NCBI RefSeq assembly: GCF_022810405.1
Contig: NZ_JALGQE010000004.1
Span: 310,001 to 374,000 of the forward strand
Origin: Rhodococcus sp. ARC_M5
Lineage (GTDB): Bacteria; Actinomycetota; Actinomycetes; Mycobacteriales; Mycobacteriaceae
DNA: 64,000 nt
Direction: 5' to 3'
Under the pieces are notes generated by a model, which was not told the origin of the DNA, searched no databases, and was given only the letters and a program-made list of their open reading frames with translations. This document shows positions 25,804 through 34,297 of this stretch, one piece after another (position 1 is the stretch's first letter; each line of letters begins with the position of its first letter). The position numbers were made by a program, and so were the translations under genes.

Positions 25804-25878
25804 GGGTTAGATCCTGCGACCGTCGCGGCCGAAAAGCGTGAGTAGTGCTACTCGGATTGCTCGAGTAGAACCGCCTCG

Positions 25879-26529
25879 CTAGCCGAACATCCGGCGGATC
25901 GAGCTACCGAAGGGGTGCTTGGCGGTCACCGAACCCAAGCGGACCTTGCCCGAGACCACAAGATGAAGCGGCCCGTACGGCGGCCCGGTGCGAACCTTGT
26001 TGGTGGCACTGCCCGCCACCGTCTCGACGCGGTTGAGATCGACGGTCGCTTCGGTCGGCACGATCAGTGTCACGGTGCTGCAGTAGTCGTCGACGTGTAT
26101 CTCGACCACCTGCGTCGACATGACCGCCTGGGTGAAGTCGAGTGTCACCGTGGACATACGGGTGGAGACGCGCAGGCTCGGCGGCACGTTCCAGGGACCC
26201 TTGCGGGTGACGGTGGACATGGTGCCGCGCAATGTGTCCGACGCGCCGCTGCCGTGCCCCCAATGCTCCTGAACGACGCGACGCGGGGTCGGTTGCGGGG
26301 TGGGCGCGGCGAAGGGTTTCGGTGCCGGGCGATGTTCCTCGGCAATCTGCATCCCGGGTAGGTCGGCGAGAACCGAGTTCAGCTCACCGCGGGTCTTCGA
26401 CGCCAATGCGGTGTCCATTCGCTCGGTGAACTCGCCGAGCGACAACATGCCCTGCCCCACGGCGCGCTGCAGCAGCTCTCCGACGTGTTCGCGTTCGGCA
26501 TCGGACACTCGCAGATCCCTTGCCTCCAT
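25879..26529 (-). CDS. DUF1707 (SHOCT-like) protein with LiaF-type C-terminal domain
   Basis: 216 residues. The N-terminal DUF1707 motif is RVSDAEREHVGELLQRAVGQG...FTERMDTALASKTRGEL (residues 7-50), then a Pro-rich linker and a beta-rich C-terminal domain (about 110-205) resembling cell-wall-active-antibiotic-response (LiaF-like) domains. No membrane helix. Function unknown; some such proteins act in envelope stress sensing. TACCCT then 6 nt then ATG marks a leaderless start. Confidence 0.78.
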   Translation of the reverse strand: MEARDLRVSDAEREHVGELLQRAVGQGMLSLGEFTERMDTALASKTRGELNSVLADLPGMQIAEEHRPAPKPFAAPTPQPTPRRVVQEHWGHGSGASDTLRGTMSTVTRKGPWNVPPSLRVSTRMSTVTLDFTQAVMSTQVVEIHVDDYCSTVTLIVPTEATVDLNRVETVAGSATNKVRTGPPYGPLHLVVSGKVRLGSVTAKHPFGSSIRRMFG

Positions 26530-26535
26530 GGACTC

Positions 26536-26541
26536 AGGGTA
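26536..26541 (-). promoter_or_regulatory. -10 box of the DUF1707 gene
   Basis: On the minus strand, TACCCT followed by 6 nt (GAGTCC) and the ATG at 26529. Confidence 0.5.
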
Positions 26542-26550
26542 GCGAAGATC

Positions 26551-27663
26551 TCAGGCTGCGCGACCGCCCAGTACCGAGAGCATTCCGGAGATCGACGCGG
26601 GCCATCCGAACTGTTCTGCACGCGACCTCGCGGCGACGCGGCGGCCGTCGACCGGTAGTTCGAGTACTCGTTCGATCTCGGCGGCGAATCCGGCTGCGGT
26701 GTTCTTCGAGGAGCCGCCGCAGTGCGGGGTGACGATCTGCGCCAGAGCCGAGGTCTCGGAGACGACGACGGGGGTGCCTGCGGCGAGCGATTCCAGAGCC
26801 GCGAGGCCGAACGTCTCGTGCGGCCCAGGCGCGAGGGCGATGTCCGCCGAGGCCAGCAGGGCCGCGACAGCCGACCTGCCGTCGACGAAACCGAGGAAGT
26901 CGACGGGAAGACCGCGGGCGCGTCGTTCCAGGCTCGCTCGGCGGGGGCCGTCGCCTGCGATGATCAGCCGCGCCTGCATACCCGAGTCGCACAGCGCGGC
27001 AAGCGAGTCGATACTTCTCTCGACGTGCTTCTCGACCGAGAGCCGGCCGCAGTGCACGAGCAGCCGATCGGCGGTGCCCAACCACGCGGTGCGCTCGCCT
27101 ACCTGCCGACGACGTGGATGGAACAGGTCGAGATCGACACCGAGCGGCACTCGGTGCACGTTGCGAACACCGATGCGCTCGAACTCCTGCTGCGCGAACG
27201 CCGTGGTGCACACCACGGCGTCGTACGACGCGGCGGTGCGACGGTTGGCCACGTCCGCGATGGGGCGGGCGCAGCGCATCGGCATGGTCTGCGCGAGCAG
27301 ACGGTCGAGGCGTTCGTGCGAGATCATCACGCTGCGTACGTCTCGGCGCGCCGCCCAGGCACCCATTCCGCGCAGCGTGAGGCGGTCCGATACTTCGATC
27401 ACATCGGGTCTCAGTCCGGCCGCGACCGACGACACCCGCCGCGGATCGGCCACCCGATAGCCGCCGGTGAACGGGATCTGCGGTGCCGGTACCTCGATGC
27501 GCACCACTCCAGACGGCAGCAGTGTCTCGCTCCATCGATCTCCCGGCACGATCAGACTCACGTCGTGGCCCCTGGTGACGTACCCCGACCCGAGCTGGTC
27601 GACGGCCGTCCGCAAACCGCCGGACCGCGGTCCGTAGAAGTTCGCGAGCTGGACGATGCGCAC
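26551..27663 (-). CDS. GT4-family glycosyltransferase
   Basis: 370 residues, GT-B fold. N-terminal FYGPRSGGLRTAVDQLGSGY (Gly-rich acceptor loop), the central linker HRVPLGVDLDLFHP, and the C-terminal HCGRLSVEKHVERSID and GPHETFGLAALESLAAGTPVVVSE (E-x7-E donor-binding motif). It resembles actinobacterial mannosyltransferases of the MgtA/PimB group, but the substrate is not determinable. GTG start at 27663 (MRIVQLANFYGP), with a weak -10-like CAGACT 6 nt upstream. Stands alone. Confidence 0.82.
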   Translation of the reverse strand: MRIVQLANFYGPRSGGLRTAVDQLGSGYVTRGHDVSLIVPGDRWSETLLPSGVVRIEVPAPQIPFTGGYRVADPRRVSSVAAGLRPDVIEVSDRLTLRGMGAWAARRDVRSVMISHERLDRLLAQTMPMRCARPIADVANRRTAASYDAVVCTTAFAQQEFERIGVRNVHRVPLGVDLDLFHPRRRQVGERTAWLGTADRLLVHCGRLSVEKHVERSIDSLAALCDSGMQARLIIAGDGPRRASLERRARGLPVDFLGFVDGRSAVAALLASADIALAPGPHETFGLAALESLAAGTPVVVSETSALAQIVTPHCGGSSKNTAAGFAAEIERVLELPVDGRRVAARSRAEQFGWPASISGMLSVLGGRAA

Positions 27664-27772
27664 TCGATCAGTCTGCTCGGCGACAAGTCCGCCCGACGGC
27701 GCGGCGATGGATGCCGGCCGAACCTTCGCGGAATTCTGTGTGGGGATCGCTACCAGCGGGTAGAGGACACAG

Positions 27773-28162
27773 ATGCGAGTGACACTGCAATCGACCGGAA
27801 ACGCCGCGGCTCCCGAGGTCTGGGAGCGCTACATGGAACCGACGGCCTGGAAGACCTGGGCACCGCAGATCATGGGCGTCGAGTACCGCGGTGAGCGACT
27901 CACCGCGGACACCCCCGGCCGAGTGCTGGGGCCGCTGGGTGTGCCGATCGACTTCCGGGTGCATTCGGTCGACGAGCATTCGTGGACGTGGGCATGGTCG
28001 GCGTGGTTCCAGAATCAGGCCATCGGGGTCGATCTGACGCACGGTGTCGTCGCACGACCCAACGGCACGAGGGCATGGCTGACGATCGACGGACCCCTGC
28101 CGCTGGTGCTTCCGTACGTGCCGGTCGCGAAGTTCGCGCTCGGCAGGCTGTGCGCCCAGTAG
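27773..28162 (+). CDS. SRPBCC/START-like small protein
   Basis: 129 residues. Pattern of the SRPBCC (polyketide cyclase/Bet v 1-like) fold: N-terminal beta strand, AAPEVWERYMEPTAWKTWAPQI helix pair, GPLGVPIDFRVHSVDEHSWTW strands and a long C-terminal helix. Such proteins bind small hydrophobic ligands. GAGGA lies 6 nt before the ATG. The stop is 2 bp from the stop of the convergent small acidic gene. Confidence 0.75.
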   Translation: MRVTLQSTGNAAAPEVWERYMEPTAWKTWAPQIMGVEYRGERLTADTPGRVLGPLGVPIDFRVHSVDEHSWTWAWSAWFQNQAIGVDLTHGVVARPNGTRAWLTIDGPLPLVLPYVPVAKFALGRLCAQ

Positions 28163-28164
28163 CG

Positions 28165-28386
28165 CTACTCGGACCGCGTCACGGTCTTCTCGTCGGACTG
28201 ATCGGCCACGTCGGTCGGCTCGGGCGTCGGCAACGAGGACTCCTCGCCCGACCCGTCCAGATGGCCGTCGAACTCGTCGATTGCCTCGGCGCGCTCGTCG
28301 CCGGTCTGATCGAGATCGGCGTCGACACCCTTCGAGTGCTTTGCCGGGTCGACGGTGGTGTCCACTGCATTGTCGTTGTCGGTCAT
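28165..28386 (-). CDS. Small very acidic protein, unknown function
   Basis: 73 residues, rich in Asp/Glu/Thr and probably disordered; no recognisable domain. The ATG at 28386 (MTDNDNAVDTT) is preferred to 28419, which has no clear signal. It lies 37 bp downstream of the response regulator on the same strand and may be the last gene of that operon. Coding status is not certain. Confidence 0.5.
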   Translation of the reverse strand: MTDNDNAVDTTVDPAKHSKGVDADLDQTGDERAEAIDEFDGHLDGSGEESSLPTPEPTDVADQSDEKTVTRSE

Positions 28387-28423
28387 GGGATGCAGAGTGC
28401 CCCTCGGCTGCAGACGCAAACCC

Positions 28424-29083
28424 TCACAGCCCCTTCTCGATGACGTAGCGGGTCAGTTCGACGCGGTTGGCCAGTTGCAGTTTTCGCAGGGTCGCCTGCA
28501 CGTGATTCTCGACGGTGCGGTGACTGAGCGTCAGCCGGGTGGCAATCTGCTTGGCGCTCAGACCCTTTGCCACCAGGCGTAACACCTCAGTTTCGCGGTC
28601 GGTCAGCGTCGGGCGCGTATCGGACGCCGGTTCCGGTGACGAGGACATTCGGCGGAACTCTCCGAGTACGAGGCCCGCGAGGCCGGGAGTGAACACCGCC
28701 TGTCCGGCCGAGGTGGCGCGAACGGCGTCGAACAACTCCTCGGCCGATGCACTCTTGACCAGATAACCCGTCGCGCCCGCCTTGATGGCGTCGAGCACGT
28801 CGTTGCGTTCTGCGGACGCCGAGAGCACCAGGATCTTGGTCTGCGGCGACGCGTCGAGGACGGCGACGGTGGCGTCGGCTCCGTTGCCGTCGGGCAGGTG
28901 CATGTCCATCAGCACTACGTCGGGGGTGGTCGCTCGGGCGCGGCGTCCGGCAGCGGCGACGCCGTCCGCCGTGGCGACGACGCTGAAACCGGCGGCGGCG
29001 AGATCTCGGGCGACGCCGTCCCGCCACATCGGATGATCGTCGACGACCATCACCGCGATATCGGCATTCGTTTCCTCGGTCAC
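28424..29083 (-). CDS. NarL/LuxR-type response regulator
   Basis: 219 residues. Receiver domain with the acidic pocket (VVDDHP), phospho-acceptor Asp in VVLMDMHLPDGNG (about residue 57), the Ser/Thr switch in LVLSAS and Lys in YLVKSA. The C-terminal LuxR helix-turn-helix is LTDRETEVLRLVAKGLSAKQIA...LSHRTVENHVQ. The GTG at 29083 overlaps the kinase TGA (GTGA), so it is coupled to the upstream histidine kinase. Targets are unknown. Confidence 0.93.
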   Translation of the reverse strand: MTEETNADIAVMVVDDHPMWRDGVARDLAAAGFSVVATADGVAAAGRRARATTPDVVLMDMHLPDGNGADATVAVLDASPQTKILVLSASAERNDVLDAIKAGATGYLVKSASAEELFDAVRATSAGQAVFTPGLAGLVLGEFRRMSSSPEPASDTRPTLTDRETEVLRLVAKGLSAKQIATRLTLSHRTVENHVQATLRKLQLANRVELTRYVIEKGL

Positions 29084-30249
29084 TTCGGTTCCCTCGTTCG
29101 TGGAATACGGATCTCCCATTCGGTGCCCGCCCCGTCCTCTGTATCGAGTATCGCAGTGCCACCGAGAGATTCGACACGGCCGAGTATCGATTTCGAGACG
29201 CCCATCCGCCCCTCGGCTTCGGCGGCTGCGAGCCGTCCGGCAGGGATTCCGCGGCCGTCGTCGCGGATACTGACGATCAACTCCCCGTCGACATCCTCGA
29301 GCAGTACGTACGCCTTGGCTTCCGCGCCCGCATGGAGTTCGACGTTGGACAGCGCAGTCGCGACGACTGCAGCGAGTTCCTCGGCCACCTCGGATTCGAC
29401 GAGCACCGGGTCGGCAGGCGTCGAGACGGCGACGGCGGTACCTGCCTGCCTGCGCAGCAGTGCCCTGACGTCGACGATCGAGTCGGTGTGATCGCCGCGC
29501 GGTACTGCCTGTTCCGAGATCAGCACGCGCAGGGCGACTTCCTGTTCACCGGCCAGCTCGGCGAGTTCGGCTGCCGGACCGCCTATTTCGAGACCTCTGC
29601 GTCGAACGAGGGCCAATACCTGCAGCACCCCGTCGTGCACCTGTCGGGCGAGCCGCTCACGTTCCTCCGTGATCGCGGCCGATCGTGCTGCCCGACGCAA
29701 CTCTCGGTGGGCGCGCCGGGCGGTGTTCGACGCCAATCCCAGCGCCAGTCCGGCCGAGAGCAGCACCGGGGCGGTGGCGTCGGACCAGAGGTCGGAGTCG
29801 AAGCGGTCGCGGACGAGCGCGCTGACCACCGACATCGCCACCCCGGACGCGATTCCGCCCTTGGGGCCCCACAGGATCGCGGCGGAGATGACGGCGTTGG
29901 TGGCCCACAGTGTGGTCGGCAGAGTTTGGCGGGTGCTGTACCAGTCGTAATCGGCCACCAGTCGCGTCGATGCCATCAGTGCGAGGACGATGACCTGGTC
30001 TGCGAGCACCACCTGCCAGCGCGGAAGCGAGGCGCGTGCGAGCAGCAACGCCGACGCCCCGGACCACACGGCCATCAGGGCCACGAGGAACCAACTCAGT
30101 CGTGGGTTGGTGTAGTTGTCGACGGTCGCGGCCTGGTAGCTCACGGCGTAGACGAGTGTGACCAGACGAAAGGCCTGCGAGGCCCGCCAGAGCGGGGTGT
30201 CCGGATCGGACGAGGACAGCGTGGCCCTCACCCGGTCAGCCGTCCGCAT
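29080..30249 (-). CDS. Sensor histidine kinase, MacS/DUF5931 type
   Basis: 389 residues. Five to six membrane helices in the first 180 residues (DUF5931-like sensor), then the dimerisation H-box EERERLARQVHDGVLQVLALV, with the phospho-acceptor His in VHDG, and an HATPase domain with N-box ALSNVELHA and G-boxes DDGRGIP and MGVSKS. It phosphorylates the adjacent LuxR-type regulator; the membrane-embedded sensor suggests an envelope stimulus. Its ATG lies 14 bp inside the end of the AI-2E transporter gene, so expression is tied to that gene. Confidence 0.9.
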   Translation of the reverse strand: MRTADRVRATLSSSDPDTPLWRASQAFRLVTLVYAVSYQAATVDNYTNPRLSWFLVALMAVWSGASALLLARASLPRWQVVLADQVIVLALMASTRLVADYDWYSTRQTLPTTLWATNAVISAAILWGPKGGIASGVAMSVVSALVRDRFDSDLWSDATAPVLLSAGLALGLASNTARRAHRELRRAARSAAITEERERLARQVHDGVLQVLALVRRRGLEIGGPAAELAELAGEQEVALRVLISEQAVPRGDHTDSIVDVRALLRRQAGTAVAVSTPADPVLVESEVAEELAAVVATALSNVELHAGAEAKAYVLLEDVDGELIVSIRDDGRGIPAGRLAAAEAEGRMGVSKSILGRVESLGGTAILDTEDGAGTEWEIRIPRTREPK

Positions 30250-31498
30250 CGGTCTTCGGACCTGCGCTCGTGGAATCCGGGATCGTCAGCTCTCCCTTGG
30301 CAAGCCGATCCGGCTCGTCGCTACCCGGTGGGGTGTGTGGGTCGCTCGGGTCCGCGGAGTACAGCGGGTCGGTCACCTCGAGTTCCTCGTAGACCTCGTC
30401 CGGATCGTCGGCGAGCAACGACCGAACGGCAGTGTTGAGGACGGCGACGATCGGCACTGCCAGCAGGCCGCCGACGATGCCGGCGAGCAGAATGCCGACG
30501 GTGATGGACAGCACCACCGCCAACGGATGCAGACGCACGGCACGACCCAACAGAAGTGGTTGCAGCACATGGCCTTCGAGTTGCATGACGGCCACCACGA
30601 TGCCGAGGGTGATCACCGCGGTGATCAGGCCCTTGGTGACGAGAGCGATGAAGACCGCGACGAATCCGGTCAGCACTGCACCGATGATCGGGATGAACGC
30701 TCCGATGAACACCAGCGAGGCCAACGGGAGTGCAAGCGGCACACCGAGGATGGCGAGACCGGCACCGATACCGATGGCATCTGCGGCCGCGACGGCCACC
30801 GTCGCCCTGACGTATCCCACCAGCGACCCGAAGCCCTGGATGCCCGCGGTGCGGATTCTTCTGCGGGCCGCGGTCGGTGCCAACCGGGTGACGAACTGCC
30901 AGATCTGATCGCCGCCGTACAGGAAGAAGATGAGGACGAACAGCGTGAGCAACGCGCCGGTGAGGATCTCACCGATCACCGCCGCAGTGGTCAGCGCACC
31001 GCTGGTGACAGCTTCCTGGTTGTCCTGAATGACCTTGACGACACTGTCCGTCGCCTGCCGGATCTGGTCCTCGCTGATGTGCAGCGGTCCGTTGCTGAGC
31101 CATTCTTCGATGCCGTTGATGGACTGAGTGAACTGATCACCCACCTGCGGGAGACCCTCGATGAACTGCTCGACGATGAAGGTCATGATGCCTGCGACGA
31201 TGCCGATACTGGCCACGATGACGACGATCACCGCGACGGCCCGTGGGACTCCGCGCCGATGCATCCAGTCGACGACCGGCACGAGCATGGCCGCCGCCAG
31301 CAGCGCGAGACCCAGTGGAATGACGACAGTGCTCAACTTCGCCACCACGTACGCAAAAGTGATGAATCCGGCAAACAGGACAAGCAGTCGCCACGTCCAT
31401 TCGGCACCGATCCGCACCAGCGGATGCACCGAATCCGCGGCCGAAGTGAGGCCCGGAGACGCCCCCGTACCTTGCGCCCGCAACTCGTCGGTGCTCAC
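30236..31498 (-). CDS. AI-2E family transporter (PerM-like)
   Basis: 420 residues. About eight membrane helices with the family's long extracytoplasmic/amphipathic segment (about residues 105-185) and the conserved GGDQIWQFV...GFGSLVGYVRATVAVAA region. Members export various small molecules or ions; the autoinducer role known for E. coli TqsA does not transfer automatically. It is the first gene of a unit with the histidine kinase and regulator, suggesting a shared envelope-stress or efflux function. The GTG at 31498 has a perfect -10 box 6 nt upstream. Confidence 0.88.
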   Translation of the reverse strand: MSTDELRAQGTGASPGLTSAADSVHPLVRIGAEWTWRLLVLFAGFITFAYVVAKLSTVVIPLGLALLAAAMLVPVVDWMHRRGVPRAVAVIVVIVASIGIVAGIMTFIVEQFIEGLPQVGDQFTQSINGIEEWLSNGPLHISEDQIRQATDSVVKVIQDNQEAVTSGALTTAAVIGEILTGALLTLFVLIFFLYGGDQIWQFVTRLAPTAARRRIRTAGIQGFGSLVGYVRATVAVAAADAIGIGAGLAILGVPLALPLASLVFIGAFIPIIGAVLTGFVAVFIALVTKGLITAVITLGIVVAVMQLEGHVLQPLLLGRAVRLHPLAVVLSITVGILLAGIVGGLLAVPIVAVLNTAVRSLLADDPDEVYEELEVTDPLYSADPSDPHTPPGSDEPDRLAKGELTIPDSTSAGPKTDADG

Positions 31499-31502
31499 CC
31501 GC

Positions 31503-31510
31503 TAAATTTA
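31503..31510. promoter_or_regulatory. Symmetric bidirectional -10 element for two leaderless genes
   Basis: The palindrome TAAATTTA gives TAAATT on the plus strand (31503-31508) and TAAATT on the minus strand (31510-31505). On each strand exactly 6 nt separate the hexamer from the GTG (31515 plus, 31498 minus). Two polymerases could not use the overlapping boxes at once. Confidence 0.75.
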
Positions 31511-31514
31511 ACCC

Positions 31515-33047
31515 GTGCTGGCATCTTTCCGAGCGGTCTCGCTCACCCTGAAGAGTCGCTGGCCGCTCTATATGTTCTCGATGCTCATCGCCAATGTCTT
31601 CGGTGCGGTGCTCGTCTTCGCCTTCGTCCGCTACGGGCTGCCCATCCCCGAATCGGATTCGATCGTCGCCGACCGCGTGCGCAACGTGTACATCTTCGGG
31701 GCGTACCTCCTGGTGGCCCTCGTCGTCAGCCTGATCTACGCGTATTACCTCCTGCGCTCGGTGATCCGGTGGCAGCTCCGCGGGGGACCGCCCACCCGCA
31801 AGGAACAGATGACGACCCTGCATGCACCGTTGCGTCAGGCGATCGTGCACCTGATTCTCTGGATCATCGGCGGCGTCATCTTCGTACTGTTGACCATCGC
31901 GGAGATGCCGTCGCTGTCCATCGCCGTCATCGTCACCGTCGGCATGGCGGCCACCGTCACGTTCGGGTTCACGTACATGCTCGGCGAACGAATCCTGCGA
32001 CCGGTCGCGGCACTGGCGTTGAGCGAGGGCCGATTCGACCGGACGATGACGCCCGGCGTCGGTACCCGCATGGCCATGACGTGGGGCCTGGGCACATTGA
32101 TGCCCGTCATCGGCATCATCCTGCTGTGCGCCACACAGATCACCACCGATCTGGTGTTCTCCCCCAACTCGCTCGCCGTGGCCATCATCCTGCTCAGCGT
32201 GCTGGCCATCGTGCAGGCGTTCGTGCTCTCGATGCTCACCGCGAGCCAGATCTCGGATCCGATCAGCCAGCTGCACAGCGCCATCGAGCGCGTCCAGCGC
32301 GGCGAGACGGACGTCGAGGTGGATGTGTTCGACGGCTCCGAGATCGGCCGCCTCCAGGTGGGCTTCAACCGAATGATGGAGGAATCGGCCGAACGACGCG
32401 TCCTGCGAGAGTTGTTCGGCCAGCACGTCGGTGAGGACGTGGCTCGTCGAGCACTGCAGTTCGGAACCGAGTTGGGCGGCGAGACACGATTCGTGGCAGT
32501 GCTGTTCGTCGACATGGTCGGCTCCACCGCCACCGCCTCCGAGCGACCACCGAGCGAAGTGGTGGTGTTGCTCAACGAGTTCTTCCGAGTGGTCGTCGAC
32601 GTCGTCGGACGCCATCACGGATTCGTCAACAAGTTCATGGGCGACGCGGCCCTGGCGATCTTCGGTGCCCCACTGGACCGTCCCGATGCACCGACCGCTG
32701 CTCTCGCTGCCGCGCGTGAACTGCGATTCGCGCTGAACGAGATCACCGGCCTCGACATCGGCATCGGCGTATCGGCAGGCCTGGCCGTCGCCGGCAACAT
32801 CGGTGCATCCGAACGCTTCGAATACACGGTCATCGGTGACCCGGTCAACGAGGCGTCACGACTGACCGAGCTGGCGAAACTGCGTCCCGGACGCGTCCTG
32901 GCGTCGACCTCGGCCCTGTACTTCGCCGACGACGAGGAACAGGAACAGTGGGAGCTGGGAGACCAGGTGCAACTGCGTGGTCGACGACGGGCCACCCATC
33001 TGGCCTGGCCTGTGGAGTTTCCCGACTCCTCGCCCCACGACGGTTAG
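31515..33047 (+). CDS. Membrane class III adenylate/guanylate cyclase with HAMP domain
   Basis: 510 residues. Six membrane helices (residues 15-250), a HAMP domain (about 250-305: SQISDPISQLHSAIERVQRGETDVEV), then a class III cyclase domain. Catalytic motifs: metal-binding Asp in FVDMVGSTA, second metal Asp in KFMGDAALAIFGAP, and the transition-state Asn/Arg in DPVNEASRL. This matches the mycobacterial Rv3645/Rv1318c group. It makes cAMP (probably) from ATP on the cytoplasmic side. GTG start at 31515, leaderless. An SpxA-type or other regulator is not visible nearby. Confidence 0.93.
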   Translation: MLASFRAVSLTLKSRWPLYMFSMLIANVFGAVLVFAFVRYGLPIPESDSIVADRVRNVYIFGAYLLVALVVSLIYAYYLLRSVIRWQLRGGPPTRKEQMTTLHAPLRQAIVHLILWIIGGVIFVLLTIAEMPSLSIAVIVTVGMAATVTFGFTYMLGERILRPVAALALSEGRFDRTMTPGVGTRMAMTWGLGTLMPVIGIILLCATQITTDLVFSPNSLAVAIILLSVLAIVQAFVLSMLTASQISDPISQLHSAIERVQRGETDVEVDVFDGSEIGRLQVGFNRMMEESAERRVLRELFGQHVGEDVARRALQFGTELGGETRFVAVLFVDMVGSTATASERPPSEVVVLLNEFFRVVVDVVGRHHGFVNKFMGDAALAIFGAPLDRPDAPTAALAAARELRFALNEITGLDIGIGVSAGLAVAGNIGASERFEYTVIGDPVNEASRLTELAKLRPGRVLASTSALYFADDEEQEQWELGDQVQLRGRRRATHLAWPVEFPDSSPHDG

Positions 33048-33050
33048 TCT
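33045..33050 (+). promoter_or_regulatory. -10 box for the UPF0104 gene
   Basis: TAGTCT, 6 nt, GTG at 33057. The box overlaps the cyclase stop codon, giving this gene its own start inside an apparent operon. Confidence 0.5.
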
Positions 33051-33056
33051 GACACG

Positions 33057-34187
33057 GTGCCCGACCCCAGCTCCACCCGCGGACCCGCAGTACGGCGTCC
33101 GCGAAACCGACTTCGGTGGGTCAAGTGGATCGCCGGAATCGCCCTGGTCGCGCTGTTGGTGGGCGAGGCGATATATCTGTGGCCGCGGCTGCACGAATCC
33201 TGGACCGCCGTCCGCGAAATCCACTGGGGTTGGCTTGCGGCCTGCGTCTTCGCACAGGCGGTGTCGTTGAGCGCATTCGGCAGAGTGCAGAAGCAATTGC
33301 TCGACGCAGGCGGCGTCAAGGTGCGCCAGCACAAGTCCGTGGCCGTCATCTACGGCAGCACCGCCATGGCGCTCACCCTCCCCGCTGGCCAGGTGTTCTC
33401 CACGGCGTTCACCTATCGCGAGACACGCCGCTGGGGAGCGAGCCCGGTCGTCGCGTCCTGGCAGCTGGCCATTTCGGGCGTCATCGCCGCAGCCGGACTG
33501 GCCGTCCTCGGCGTTGCGGGCGGGCTCGTGGTCGGTAGCTCGTTCAACACGTTCACCCTCGTGCTTCCGATCGCCGGAGTCATCGCCATCGTTGCCGCGG
33601 TTCGATACATCTCGAACCACCCGCAGTCGATCAAACAGATCGCTCGCTGGGGTCTGCGCAAGTACAACGCGTTTCGTAACCACGAGCTCGACGCCGGGGC
33701 CGAGGCCATAGACAAGATCATCGGCCAGATTCAATCCGTCCAACTCGGCAAGCGCGACGGCGCGCTCACCCTCTCGTGGTCTGCCGTGCATCGTCTCGCA
33801 GATGTCGCCTGCCTCGCGTTCGCATGCTTCGCCGTCGGCGCGGATCCACGGTTGTCGGGATTGCTGATCGCGTTCGCGGCCGGCAAGGCCGTCGGATCCG
33901 TCCCTCTCGCGCCCGGCGGCCTGGTCGTCGTCGACGCGACCCTCATCGCGTTTCTCACCAGCGCTGCCTCGATCACCGCCTCGCAGGCCGTCGCATCGGC
34001 GCTGGTCTATCGCGGGGTCAGCTTCATCCTCGTGGCCATCGTCGGATGGATCGTGTTCCTCGTACTCTTCCGCAAGCACCAGCACGCCGATCTCGATTTC
34101 GACATCGCGCTGGAACAGCAGGAGACCGCGGAGCTGCACCGCACCGAGGATGTTCGCGACGCGAAGAGCGATCCGGACACCGCATAG
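33057..34187 (+). CDS. UPF0104 / LPG-synthase-TM-like membrane protein
   Basis: 376 residues with about eight membrane helices in the pattern of the lysylphosphatidylglycerol-synthase membrane domain (AglD/MprF flippase-like), including YGSTAMALTLPAGQVFSTAFTYR and PLAPGGLVVVDATLIAF. No cytosolic aminoacyl-transferase domain is attached, so it probably moves or modifies a lipid rather than making lysyl-PG. A similar gene (Rv0204c) lies near mmpL3 in M. tuberculosis. GTG at 33057 follows a -10 box in the cyclase stop region. Confidence 0.8.
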   Translation: MPDPSSTRGPAVRRPRNRLRWVKWIAGIALVALLVGEAIYLWPRLHESWTAVREIHWGWLAACVFAQAVSLSAFGRVQKQLLDAGGVKVRQHKSVAVIYGSTAMALTLPAGQVFSTAFTYRETRRWGASPVVASWQLAISGVIAAAGLAVLGVAGGLVVGSSFNTFTLVLPIAGVIAIVAAVRYISNHPQSIKQIARWGLRKYNAFRNHELDAGAEAIDKIIGQIQSVQLGKRDGALTLSWSAVHRLADVACLAFACFAVGADPRLSGLLIAFAAGKAVGSVPLAPGGLVVVDATLIAFLTSAASITASQAVASALVYRGVSFILVAIVGWIVFLVLFRKHQHADLDFDIALEQQETAELHRTEDVRDAKSDPDTA

Positions 34188-34238
34188 ACACTCGCCGCGA
34201 TATGGCGTCCGTCACTTTCTGTTCACCCGGAATATATA

Positions 34239-34252
34239 CGGACCCCGGTCCG
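34239..34252 (+). promoter_or_regulatory. Inverted-repeat operator candidate upstream of yceI
   Basis: CGGACC-CC-GGTCCG sits between an AT-rich TATATA stretch and a TACTAT -10 box at 34259-34264. The position suggests a repressor site (TetR-like spacing) blocking the promoter; the regulator is not in this window. Confidence 0.5.
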
Positions 34253-34297
34253 CTTGTGTACTATGAGCATTGAAACTTCAACCAACGAGGAGACTTC

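Noticed and set aside
28165..28386. Antitoxin of a toxin-antitoxin pair
   Set aside because: Small and acidic, but there is no adjacent toxin-like gene; it follows a response regulator.
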